Origin: an uncultured Eubacteriales bacterium
GTDB taxonomy: Bacteria; Bacillota; Clostridia; TANB77; CAG-508
Reading direction: 5' to 3'
Assembly: GCA_902492015.1 (NCBI GenBank)
Contig: CABUJR010000031.1
Coordinates: 1 to 5,180, forward strand
DNA: 5,180 nucleotides
Position 1 is the first letter of the stretch; each line of letters begins with the position of its first letter. The notes beneath the pieces are model-generated. The model was not told the origin of the DNA and did no database searches. It worked only from the letters and a program-made list of their open reading frames with translations. The translations under genes were made by a program, and so were the position numbers. Positions 1-5,180 of this stretch are shown here, piece by piece.

Positions 1-1475
1 AGAATAATACAAATCAAGCCACCAGAGCCTTCATTTACGATACGTTCTAAAGTTTCTTGAAGTTTTACTTGTGCATCTTCTGGCATTTTAGAAAGTTTTG
101 CTTGAAGTCCTTCATTTACAAGTTCATGTAAACTCTTTCCAAAAATATTAGATTCCCATATTTGTTTTGGATCATTTTCAAATCCAGAAAGTAAATAATT
201 TACTAGTTCTTCTGATTGTTTTTCTGAACCTACAATAGGTGATACTTCTGTTGCTACATTTGTTTTTATTAAATGTATACTAGGTGCCATTGCTTTTAAC
301 TTCACACCAAATCTTGAACCTTGTTTTACCATTTCTGGTTCTTCTAAGATAAGTTCTTCCATTGAAGGTGTTACAATTCCATATCCTTTTCTATCTACTT
401 CATCTAAGGCATATGCAATTTTGTCATATTTCTTCTTTGTTTTTGATAAATTTGATATTATACTAAATAAATCTCCTTCATTTGTTACATTAACACCCGT
501 AATTTCTGAAAGAATTTGATAAAATAATTCTTCATTTAATGCTATTTCTACATTGACATTTCCAGAACCTAGTTGTATATCTTCGATTGATGATTTGCTA
601 ATTATATCTGTTTTCTTTATTTTGTCAATACATTTTGATACATCTTTTAATACTCTAACTTCTGAAAATGCTTCTTTCATTTGGTCTAATAGTTTTACTC
701 TTAAAGGATGATTAAATTCTAATCCATCTACCCATCTTGGAAATTTTATACGAATTTGGTTCGTTGGGAATTCATATAATATTTTAGAAAAGATGTTGTT
801 TATATCATCAATGTTTAAATATTCACAGTTAGTTGGAATAACACTAGTTCCATATTTTTCGCTTAATGTTTCTGCTAATTCTTTTGTATAACTAGATGAT
901 GGATCTTCTGAGTTTAATAAAATTATAAATGGTTTATTTAATGCTTTTAATTCACTTACAACTCTTTCTTCTGCTTTAATATAGTCTTCTCTAGGAATAT
1001 CTGTAATACTTCCATCGGTAGTTATTAAAATTCCAATTGTAGAATGTTCTTCAATTACTTTTTTAGTTCCTATTTCTGCTGCACTTTCAAATGGTATTTC
1101 TTCTTCTGACCAAGGTGTTTTTACCATTCTAGGCATATCATCTTCTAAGTATCCAATTGCATTGTCTACCAAATATCCAACACAATCAACAAGTCTTGTC
1201 TTAAATTTTAAATTATTATCTAAAGTTATTTCTATTGCCTCATTGGGAACAAATTTAGGTTCAGTGGTCATAATTGTTTTTCCACCAGCACTTTGTGGTA
1301 GTTCATCTTTTGCTCTTTCTTTTTTATATGCATTATCAATATTCGGAATTACTAATAAGTCCATAAATTTTTTGATAAATGTCGATTTACCAGTTCTAAC
1401 AGGTCCTACAACTCCTACATAAATGTCCCCATCTGTTCTTTTTGCGATGTCTTGATACAATCTTGTATTTTCCAT
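1..1475 (-). CDS. spoIVA: Stage IV sporulation protein A (spore coat basement ATPase), 3' end cut by the window edge
   Basis: SpoIVA is a mother-cell ATPase that polymerises irreversibly on the outer forespore membrane. It forms the base on which the spore coat assembles, is anchored by SpoVM, and is also needed for cortex formation. The reading frame starts MENTRLYQDIAKRTDGDIYV. It shows a Walker A loop GPVRTGKST (residues 24-32, lysine at 30), the sensor threonine pair MTTEP (T70-T71) and a Walker B-like LVDCVGY with D97; these positions agree with those known for the Bacillus subtilis protein. The last readable residues are EGSGGLICII, followed by CT of a final leucine codon. That gives 492 residues, the usual family length, so only one base and the stop codon lie outside. 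The ATG at 1475 is fixed by a strong AAGGAGG at 1483-1489, seven bases upstream. The gene is divergent from the pyrophosphorylase gene and in the same orientation as the transposase. Identification is secure. Confidence 0.97.
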   Translation of the reverse strand, partial: MENTRLYQDIAKRTDGDIYVGVVGPVRTGKSTFIKKFMDLLVIPNIDNAYKKERAKDELPQSAGGKTIMTTEPKFVPNEAIEITLDNNLKFKTRLVDCVGYLVDNAIGYLEDDMPRMVKTPWSEEEIPFESAAEIGTKKVIEEHSTIGILITTDGSITDIPREDYIKAEERVVSELKALNKPFIILLNSEDPSSSYTKELAETLSEKYGTSVIPTNCEYLNIDDINNIFSKILYEFPTNQIRIKFPRWVDGLEFNHPLRVKLLDQMKEAFSEVRVLKDVSKCIDKIKKTDIISKSSIEDIQLGSGNVNVEIALNEELFYQILSEITGVNVTNEGDLFSIISNLSKTKKKYDKIAYALDEVDRKGYGIVTPSMEELILEEPEMVKQGSRFGVKLKAMAPSIHLIKTNVATEVSPIVGSEKQSEELVNYLLSGFENDPKQIWESNIFGKSLHELVNEGLQAKLSKMPEDAQVKLQETLERIVNEGSGGLICII

Positions 1476-1525
1476 CTATATACCTCCTTAAATCTCATAA
1501 AAATGTTTGTACATTAACTTTATTT

Positions 1526-1556
1526 AATGTATATTGGATAGGTTTAGTAAATATGA
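1526..1556 (-). promoter_or_regulatory. Sigma-E-like promoter of spoIVA, in the left repeat copy
   Basis: On the minus strand TCATATT (1550-1556) fits the sigma-E -35 pattern KMATATT. TATACATT (1526-1533) matches 7 of 8 positions of the -10 pattern CATACAnT. The 16-bp spacer is one or two bases longer than usual for sigma-E. Transcription would start near 1519, leaving a leader of about 45 bases before the spoIVA ATG. It is known that spoIVA is transcribed by sigma-E in the mother cell, so location and motif agree. No better promoter for spoIVA was seen between the gene and the insertion element. This is motif evidence only. Confidence 0.62.
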
Positions 1557-1573
1557 CAAGTTTTCTAAAAAAC

Positions 1574-1602
1574 TTGCTAAAGAAATGCAAATGTGATAAA
1601 AT
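1574..1602 (+). promoter_or_regulatory. Spare copy of the plus-strand promoter, now pointing into the insertion element
   Basis: This is the left-repeat duplicate of the promoter at 3687-3715: TTGCTA (1574-1579), 17 bp, then TGA plus TAAAAT (1597-1602), an extended -10. Before insertion this block was the upstream region of the pyrophosphorylase gene. It now fires, if active, toward the 3' end of the transposase gene in the antisense direction. The hairpin and T-run at 1653-1717 lie about 45 bases beyond the predicted start and could stop it. Confidence 0.45.
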
Positions 1603-1629
1603 GGCAATGTTAACCTAAAAAACATATAA

Positions 1630-1642
1630 CCTGAGTTTTACA
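1630..1642 (+). repeat. Left terminal inverted repeat of the insertion sequence
   Basis: The end reads CCTGAGTTTTACA inward. It matches the right end (CCGTAGTTTTACA, read inward on the other strand) at 11 of 13 positions, with mismatches at positions 3 and 4. The shared AGTTTTACA core is likely the transposase recognition site. The outermost base abuts the end of the left direct repeat. Confidence 0.8.
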
Positions 1643-1652
1643 GTAAAATAAT

Positions 1653-1717
1653 GGAAATACACACTTGAATTAGTTGATATAACTAACTTTCAAGTGTGTA
1701 AATTGTTTCCGTTTTTT
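1653..1717 (+). terminator. Large subterminal hairpin with T-run at the transposase 3' end
   Basis: An 11-bp perfect stem, ACACACTTGAA (1659-1669) with TTCAAGTGTGT (1689-1699), encloses a second perfect stem TTAGTT (1670-1675) with AACTAA (1681-1686), leaving a GATAT loop and a two-base CT bulge. GGAAA (1653-1657) can also pair with TTTCC (1706-1710) at the base across a small bulge. On the plus strand G and six T follow directly, a good rho-independent terminator. On the minus strand, the direction of the transposase gene, the stem is followed only by a moderately T-rich ATTATTTTAC, so termination there is less certain. It likely ends transposase transcripts and shields the transposase from outside antisense transcription. 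Confidence 0.7.
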
Positions 1718-1730
1718 CTTGTGAAAAAAT

Positions 1731-3458
1731 TTATTTTTTAGTTTCTGATAAAATTTTTTTAATATCTTGCAATCGCATATATTTTTTCGAAAAATCAATG
1801 TTTACAGCATCGCCAATATCTTTTAACACTTCATCAAAAAAATTAAATAGATAGTAATTATTTTCGATGTGGCTACAACTGCAATTTTTTAAACTATTAA
1901 GAATTTTTTCAACAGAATATTTTTTATTAAGTTTGTGTTGTAAAACTCTACAAAGAACAAGTGCAAGATAGCAGGTCAAAAAATGTGCTTCTATATGTTC
2001 CTTTGTAGACATATAAATTGGTCTATCCTCAAGTTCGCTTTTTGTAACTTTAAATGTTTCTTCGATACGCCATAAGCCTCTATATATATCAATTATTTCA
2101 TCATCAGTTTTTTTCATTTCACTAGTTACAATCATGTAGTATCCATCAAGTGTTTCTTCTTCAGCAATTTTATCTTCATCAAGAGAAAGTTGAGATTTTG
2201 CTTCAATAATTTCACCAGTATTTTTATCGAATACTAAATGTTTTACATACTTACTAGCACCATAGCAATTTTTCTTGTTATATTTCCTAACATTTCCAAT
2301 TAAATCTTTAGCTTTTTCAATAGCAGGTTGTCTTTCAACTTTAGCTCTTTTGGCATAATCGGCACTCCAAAAAACAACTTGTTTTTCATCGACAGTAGTT
2401 TTGGCTTTTACTTGTTCGCCATTTACAGTTTTAATATATTCTACTTCTCTCGGATATCGACGAGACTTTTTCTTGTATGTTTTTTCTTTGTTATATTCAT
2501 AACCATTTTCATTTAAAACAAAATCTTTAAGCTCTTTGTTAGCACCTCTAACAGAAAGACTCATAACATAACCATTACCAATAGCTTTTTGGTAAACTAT
2601 ATTTTTACCAGTATTAAGACCTTTATCAGCAACAACAATAACTTTACCAATAGAATAATTTTTTTGTAACTTTTGAACCATAGGTTTTAAAGTTAAACAA
2701 TCATTGGTATTGCCAGGAAACAAACCATAGCACATAGGTAAGCCAAGAGAATCCATAAACAATCCCATTTGAACAATTGGGTTAGGTCGATGTTCTTTAC
2801 ATACTCCTTTTTTTCTAAGTTCATCAGGGTCATCAATTTCGAAATAGTAGTTAGTAACATCATAGAAAACACATTCATTTTTAGGTTTATATTGTTCTTG
2901 AATATGGTCGTATATGTACGATTGAAGAGATTCTTTAAAAGGCTCAATATATGTTAAAGCATTATATATTTCTTTTAAAGAAAAATCAGTATTCTCAAAA
3001 AATATATCTTTATTTTCAAAAGTAGATTTTTTAGAATCAGGGAAGAGACATCTAGCAAAAACAAGAAGTTTCATAATGTTATTAATTTTATATTCAGAAA
3101 AATTTCTAGCTTTAAATTTGCTAATTAAAAATTTATCTATTTCCAATTCATGGTAAATTTTTGAAAGAGCTGCATAACCAAAATTATATAAATTATTAGT
3201 GTTTAAATTTAAATTTTCATTAAGAGAAATCTGCATAGGAATAGACAATTTTTGCTCTTTCTTTTCTTCATTCATTTGTCTAACAACTTCAGTAAAATGA
3301 GCAATTGGATCATCATATTGTTTTTCTAAAACATCCAAATATCCCAAAGATTGAATAGTTATTGTTTTAGTATATCCTTTTTCTTTATCATGGTAGCCAT
3401 CAGCTATATACAAATATGTTCTACCTGTTTTATTATTTTTACTTTTCTTTAAGTACAT
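1731..3458 (-). CDS. IS1634-family DDE transposase
   Basis: This transposase cuts and joins its own element's ends through an RNase H-fold DDE site. The product is about 575 residues, a normal length for the family, with no frameshift or internal stop. The N-terminal part (MYLKKSKNNKTGRTYLYIA, then GYTKTITIQSLGYLD) is typical of IS1634 proteins. Likely catalytic residues, numbered from the ATG at 3458, are D200 in FYDVTNYYFE, D278 in VVADKGLNTGKN and E466 in YRGLWRIEETFKVTKSEL, with K473 seven residues on. The Y(2)R(3)E(6)K signature of IS4-like enzymes is kept except that leucine replaces the usual arginine. A long lysine-rich insertion lies between D278 and E466. The ATG at 3458 is preferred because AAAGAAG (3468-3474) lies nine bases upstream. 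An ATG at 3464 and a TTG at 3467 are in frame but too close to that site. Confidence 0.93.
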   Translation of the reverse strand: MYLKKSKNNKTGRTYLYIADGYHDKEKGYTKTITIQSLGYLDVLEKQYDDPIAHFTEVVRQMNEEKKEQKLSIPMQISLNENLNLNTNNLYNFGYAALSKIYHELEIDKFLISKFKARNFSEYKINNIMKLLVFARCLFPDSKKSTFENKDIFFENTDFSLKEIYNALTYIEPFKESLQSYIYDHIQEQYKPKNECVFYDVTNYYFEIDDPDELRKKGVCKEHRPNPIVQMGLFMDSLGLPMCYGLFPGNTNDCLTLKPMVQKLQKNYSIGKVIVVADKGLNTGKNIVYQKAIGNGYVMSLSVRGANKELKDFVLNENGYEYNKEKTYKKKSRRYPREVEYIKTVNGEQVKAKTTVDEKQVVFWSADYAKRAKVERQPAIEKAKDLIGNVRKYNKKNCYGASKYVKHLVFDKNTGEIIEAKSQLSLDEDKIAEEETLDGYYMIVTSEMKKTDDEIIDIYRGLWRIEETFKVTKSELEDRPIYMSTKEHIEAHFLTCYLALVLCRVLQHKLNKKYSVEKILNSLKNCSCSHIENNYYLFNFFDEVLKDIGDAVNIDFSKKYMRLQDIKKILSETKK

Positions 3459-3495
3459 AAACATCAACTTCTTTCGTGATTTTTATATTTTTAAT

Positions 3496-3524
3496 ATTAT
3501 ATCACAAACAACAAGAAACCACAA
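3496..3524 (-). promoter_or_regulatory. Internal promoter of the transposase gene
   Basis: On the minus strand TTGTGG (3519-3524) is followed after 17 bp by a perfect TATAAT (3496-3501). A TG one base before the -10 makes an extended -10, which compensates for a weak -35 (3 of 6). The predicted start near 3489 leaves a short leader of about 30 bases before the ATG. It lies wholly inside the element, so the transposase does not depend on neighbouring genes for expression. Confidence 0.65.
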
Positions 3525-3600
3525 GAGAAAAAGAAGAAAAAGTTGACAAAAATTTAAGCATATATTTCAATGCTTTCAGACGATATTTTTATTAAAAAAA

Positions 3601-3613
3601 TGTAAAACTACGG
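3601..3613 (-). repeat. Right terminal inverted repeat of the insertion sequence
   Basis: Read inward on the minus strand this is CCGTAGTTTTACA, matching the left end at 11 of 13 positions. Beyond this the ends keep AT-rich character but no longer align well. The outermost base abuts the first base of the right direct repeat at 3614. Confidence 0.8.
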
Positions 3614-3622
3614 AAATGTTTG

Positions 3623-3644
3623 TACATTAACTTTATTTAATGTA
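3623..3644. promoter_or_regulatory. Inverted repeat over the sigma-E-like -10 (also at 1510-1531)
   Basis: TACATTAA, six bases, TTAATGTA forms a perfect 8-6-8 dyad and occurs in both copies of the direct repeat. It overlaps the -10 TATACATT of the spoIVA-facing promoter, a position suited to a repressor site. No regulator is recognised. In DNA this AT-rich a dyad of this size can also arise by chance. Confidence 0.3.
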
Positions 3645-3669
3645 TATTGGATAGGTTTAGTAAATATGA
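3639..3669 (-). promoter_or_regulatory. Duplicated sigma-E-like promoter now upstream of the transposase
   Basis: This is the second copy of the spoIVA promoter: TCATATT (3663-3669), a 16-bp spacer and TATACATT (3639-3646). It points leftward into the right end of the element, in the same direction as the transposase gene, whose ATG lies about 175 bases past the predicted start. No convincing terminator was seen between them. If functional it would produce transposase mRNA in the mother cell during sporulation, in addition to the element's own promoter. Confidence 0.45.
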
Positions 3670-3689
3670 CAAGTTTTCTAAAAAACTTG
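3670..3689. promoter_or_regulatory. Inverted repeat between the two divergent promoters (also at 1557-1576)
   Basis: CAAGTTTT, CTAA, AAAACTTG is a perfect 8-4-8 dyad. It begins at the base next to the sigma-E-like -35 (3663-3669), and its right arm shares TTG with the -35 of the plus-strand promoter (3687-3692). It therefore sits at the centre of the divergent pair and is a candidate operator controlling both directions. No T-run follows on either strand, so it is not a convincing terminator. Confidence 0.35.
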
Positions 3690-3715
3690 CTAAAGAAATG
3701 CAAATGTGATAAAAT
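3687..3715 (+). promoter_or_regulatory. Sigma-A-like promoter of the pyrophosphorylase gene
   Basis: TTGCTA (3687-3692) is followed after 17 bp by TAAAAT (3710-3715), with TGA directly before it giving an extended -10. Predicted start is near 3722, about 60 bases before the ATG at 3784. It lies wholly within the right repeat copy, so the gene keeps it despite the insertion. Confidence 0.5.
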
Positions 3716-3743
3716 GGCAATGTTAACCTAAAAAACATATAAT
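3714..3743 (+). promoter_or_regulatory. Alternative promoter of the pyrophosphorylase gene across the repeat edge
   Basis: ATGGCA (3714-3719, 4 of 6) is followed after 18 bp by a perfect TATAAT (3738-3743). The last base of the -10 lies one base beyond the direct repeat. In the left copy the same site reads TATAAC because the element starts there. The -10 is better but the -35 weaker than in the promoter just upstream; either or both may be used. Confidence 0.35.
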
Positions 3744-3783
3744 ATATTAAACAAGTAAATACTTAAAAAGGGGCTGTCTTAAA

Positions 3784-5043
3784 ATGGATAAAATGCAAGA
3801 TACAATTGAACTTTTAAAAATTTATCATCAAGAACATATTATCAAATTATTAAAAAAATTAGAACCTAATAAAAAAGAAGAGTTGATAGAACAAATTAAT
3901 CATATAGATTTTCACTTAATGATGGAATTATATGAAAATACGAAAAAGGAAATTGAAATTAAAGAAAATAAAATAGAAGAAATTACTTATTTAGATAAAG
4001 CAAAACTTTCACCTGAACAAAAAGAAGAATTTGATATGTTAGGAGAAGTTGCTATTAGAAAAGGTGAATACGCAGTTGTTACAATGGCTGGTGGTCAAGG
4101 TACTAGATTAGGCCACACAGGGCCAAAAGGAACCTTTAAACTAGATGTTTACGGAAAAGGAAAATATCTTTTTGAGATTTTAGCAGAAAATTTAAAAGAG
4201 GCTAATGAAAAATACGATGTTGTAATTCCTTGGTATATTATGACAAGTATTGATAATAATCAAGAAACTTGTGATTTTTTAAAGAAACTCAATTATTTTG
4301 GATATGATAAAAATAAAATACATATTTTTACTCAAGGTGAATTACCTATTCTAAGTCAAGATGGAAAATTACTAATTAATAAGGATCAAAAAATCAAAGC
4401 AGGCTCTGATGGAAATGGTGGAACTTATTCTTCTTTAAGAGCTAGTGGTAATTTAGCACATATGAAAGAAAATGGTGTTAAATGGGTATTTATTGGAGGA
4501 GTTGATAATGCTCTTTTGAAAATGGCTGATGTTACATTACTTGGAATGGCTATTAAAAAAGGTGTTCAAATTGCTTCAAAATCTATTGTAAAGGCAAACC
4601 CTCATGAAAAAGTGGGTGTTTTTTGTAAAATGAATGGGCATCCAAAAGTAATTGAATATGCAGAATTACCGGAAAGAATGGCTGAAGAAGTAGACTCTCA
4701 AGGTGAATTAAAATATGGTGAATCTCATATCATGTGTAATTTATATACAATTGATGCTATTGAAAAAATTAGTAAAGAAGCTTTAATTTATCATAGTGCT
4801 TTTAAAAAGAACTCTTATATAGATGAAAATGGTGTTGAAGTAATTCCTCAAGAGCCTAATTCTTATAAGTTTGAATCTTTCATTTTTGATGCATTCGAGT
4901 TTTTTGATGATATTGCTATTCTTAGAGGTAAAAGAGAAGATGATTTTGCACCTGTAAAAAATAAAGATGGTGTAGATAGTCCTAAAACTGCAAAAGAACT
5001 TTATGAGAAGTTTTGGGAAAGACAAGGAAATAATAAAAATTAA
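3784..5043 (+). CDS. UDPGP-family nucleotide-sugar pyrophosphorylase, UAP1-like
   Basis: The family transfers UMP from UTP to a sugar 1-phosphate in the cytosol, giving a UDP-sugar and pyrophosphate. Across 419 residues the order of motifs follows eukaryotic UDP-GlcNAc pyrophosphorylase (UAP1/AGX). These are MAGGQGTRLG with PKG (101-116) for nucleotide binding, PWYIMTS (149-155), SDGNGGTY (208-215), GGVDNAL (238-244), NPHEKVGVF (272-280), KVIEYAEL (288-295), KFESFIFDAF (362-371) and REDDFAPVKNKDG (384-396). The first 90 residues are a charged helical region, also as in UAP1. The length is complete, somewhat shorter than human UAP1. Motifs favour GlcNAc-1-phosphate as substrate, but bacterial relatives may use glucose- or galactose-1-phosphate, so I leave substrate open. 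Most bacteria make UDP-GlcNAc with GlmU, an unrelated bifunctional enzyme, so this is an extra or specialised supply. The ATG follows AAGGGG (3768-3773) by ten bases. Confidence 0.9.
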   Translation: MDKMQDTIELLKIYHQEHIIKLLKKLEPNKKEELIEQINHIDFHLMMELYENTKKEIEIKENKIEEITYLDKAKLSPEQKEEFDMLGEVAIRKGEYAVVTMAGGQGTRLGHTGPKGTFKLDVYGKGKYLFEILAENLKEANEKYDVVIPWYIMTSIDNNQETCDFLKKLNYFGYDKNKIHIFTQGELPILSQDGKLLINKDQKIKAGSDGNGGTYSSLRASGNLAHMKENGVKWVFIGGVDNALLKMADVTLLGMAIKKGVQIASKSIVKANPHEKVGVFCKMNGHPKVIEYAELPERMAEEVDSQGELKYGESHIMCNLYTIDAIEKISKEALIYHSAFKKNSYIDENGVEVIPQEPNSYKFESFIFDAFEFFDDIAILRGKREDDFAPVKNKDGVDSPKTAKELYEKFWERQGNNKN

Positions 5044-5046
5044 AAA

Positions 5047-5084
5047 AGTTGGCTCCTAGATTGGATTCCAATTTTTTTAGCCAA
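5047..5084. terminator. Bidirectional terminator-like hairpin after the pyrophosphorylase gene
   Basis: On the plus strand ATTGG, ATT, CCAAT (5060-5072) forms a short hairpin that runs into seven T (5072-5078), able to end the pyrophosphorylase transcript shortly after its stop. On the minus strand an outer stem TTGGCT/AGCCAA (5079-5084 with 5049-5054) is followed by C and six T (5048-5042), able to end a gene arriving from the right. The nested arrangement suits two convergent genes. Stems are short, so strength is uncertain. Confidence 0.5.
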
Positions 5085-5180
5085 ACATTTCTGTGGTTGA
5101 TTGCTTAAAACTAGCCAACGGTTCCGGGTTTGATTGGTCAACTTTTGAAAAAAAGCTCAGAATTGAAAGTAATTGAAATT
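5077..5180 (-). CDS. Possible C-terminal fragment of an unrecognised gene, entering from the right edge
   Basis: On the minus strand a frame is open from the window edge to TAA at 5077-5079, about 34 codons. It includes SKVDQSNPEPLASFKQST and ends TTEMFG. The residue mix (no lysine/asparagine runs, proline-rich NPEP) is more protein-like than most chance frames here, and its DNA is less AT-rich than the surroundings. A terminator-like stem with a T-run follows the stop directly in this direction. I do not recognise the family. It could be a chance open frame, since the length alone is not significant. Confidence 0.35.
   Translation of the reverse strand, partial: FQLLSILSFFSKVDQSNPEPLASFKQSTTEMFG

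Larger units (their letters stand above)
1501..1629. repeat. Left copy of a perfect 129-bp direct repeat (IS1634-type long target duplication)
   Basis: All 129 bases are identical to 3614-3742, at a constant offset of 2113. The repeat stops exactly where the insertion element begins, at the CCTGAG of the left inverted repeat. The base after the repeat differs between copies (c at 1630, t at 3743), as expected for target DNA duplicated around an inserted element. The block is ordinary spoIVA upstream DNA and carries promoters in both directions. A target duplication this long would be aberrant for most insertion sequences, but it is a known habit of some IS1634-family members. Confidence 0.93.
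1630..3613 (-). mobile_element. Complete IS1634-family insertion sequence (1,984 bp)
   Basis: The ends are set jointly by the inner edges of the 129-bp direct repeats and by imperfect terminal inverted repeats that begin with CC. Inside is one long open frame for an IS1634-type DDE transposase that covers most of the element. It also contains a promoter just inside the right end and a large hairpin just inside the left end. The size suits the IS1634 family, whose members are usually about 1.5-2 kb with one gene. The frame is intact, the ends are present and the flanking repeats are identical, so the element looks recently inserted and possibly still active. I do not recognise the exact named element. 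Confidence 0.92.
3614..3742. repeat. Right copy of the perfect 129-bp direct repeat
   Basis: It is identical to 1501-1629 over all 129 bases. This copy lies next to the pyrophosphorylase gene and supplies its promoter. Together with the 41 bases after it, it forms the whole region between the element and that gene. With the element and one copy removed, the spacer between the two divergent genes would be 195 bp. Confidence 0.93.

Noticed and set aside
1162..1422. Plus-strand open frame of 86 codons
   Set aside because: It lies antisense to the spoIVA ATPase domain, which carries clear family motifs, and has no ribosome site or recognisable protein features.
1476..1730. Riboswitch, T-box or small RNA gene in the spoIVA upstream region
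   Set aside because: The predicted spoIVA leader is only about 45 bases and shows no conserved riboswitch or T-box core. The structures seen are explained by promoter dyads and the element's hairpin.
2328..2957. Several short open frames on both strands within the transposase gene
   Set aside because: All overlap the intact transposase frame. Their products are phenylalanine/isoleucine-rich shadow translations of AT-rich DNA.
3543..3571. TTGACA (3543-3548), a perfect -35, facing out of the element toward the pyrophosphorylase gene
   Set aside because: The only -10 at 17 bp is TTCAAT (4 of 6), with no TG extension. Other TA-rich hexamers are at wrong distances. Too weak to list as an outward promoter.
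1501..3742. The 129-bp repeats as long terminal repeats belonging to the mobile element
   Set aside because: The element's inverted repeats lie at the inner edges of the blocks. The blocks hold the spoIVA and pyrophosphorylase promoters, so they are target DNA rather than element DNA.
4783..5025. Minus-strand open frame of 80 codons
   Set aside because: It is antisense to the conserved C-terminal motifs of the pyrophosphorylase and has no supporting start signals.

Overview
The window looks like chromosomal DNA from a very AT-rich, endospore-forming Firmicute, most likely a clostridial-type lineage. The reasons are a near full-length spoIVA (spore-coat basement ATPase), strong AT bias in codons and spacers, Shine-Dalgarno sites of the AAGGAGG type, and a eukaryote-like UDPGP-family pyrophosphorylase of a kind found in Clostridia. 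I cannot name a species.

Layout, left to right. Positions 1-1475 (minus strand) carry spoIVA, cut by the window edge inside its last sense codon. Positions 1501-1629 and 3614-3742 are a perfect 129-bp direct repeat. Between the copies, 1630-3613 is a complete 1,984-bp IS1634-family insertion sequence. It has imperfect terminal inverted repeats, one intact DDE transposase gene on the minus strand (1731-3458), its own promoter (3496-3524), and a large subterminal hairpin with a T-run (1653-1717). Positions 3784-5043 (plus strand) encode a 419-residue UAP1-like nucleotide-sugar pyrophosphorylase. Positions 5047-5084 hold a hairpin region that looks like a shared terminator for convergent genes. 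From 5077 to the right edge there may be the C-terminal end of an unrecognised minus-strand gene.

The main story is the insertion. Removing 1630-3742 restores a 195-bp divergent intergenic region between spoIVA and the pyrophosphorylase gene. The element duplicated 129 bp of that region, an extremely long target duplication of the sort known for IS1634 of Mycoplasma and IS1549 of Mycobacterium. The duplicated block contains a sigma-E-like promoter facing spoIVA and a sigma-A-like promoter facing the pyrophosphorylase gene. Each gene therefore kept a full promoter although nearly 2 kb now separates the two sides.

The two spare promoter copies now point into the element. The spare sigma-E-like copy faces the same way as the transposase gene and could drive it in the mother cell during sporulation. 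The spare plus-strand copy runs antisense toward the transposase 3' end, where the hairpin with its T-run lies in position to stop it. These regulatory statements are inferred from motifs, not shown by experiment.
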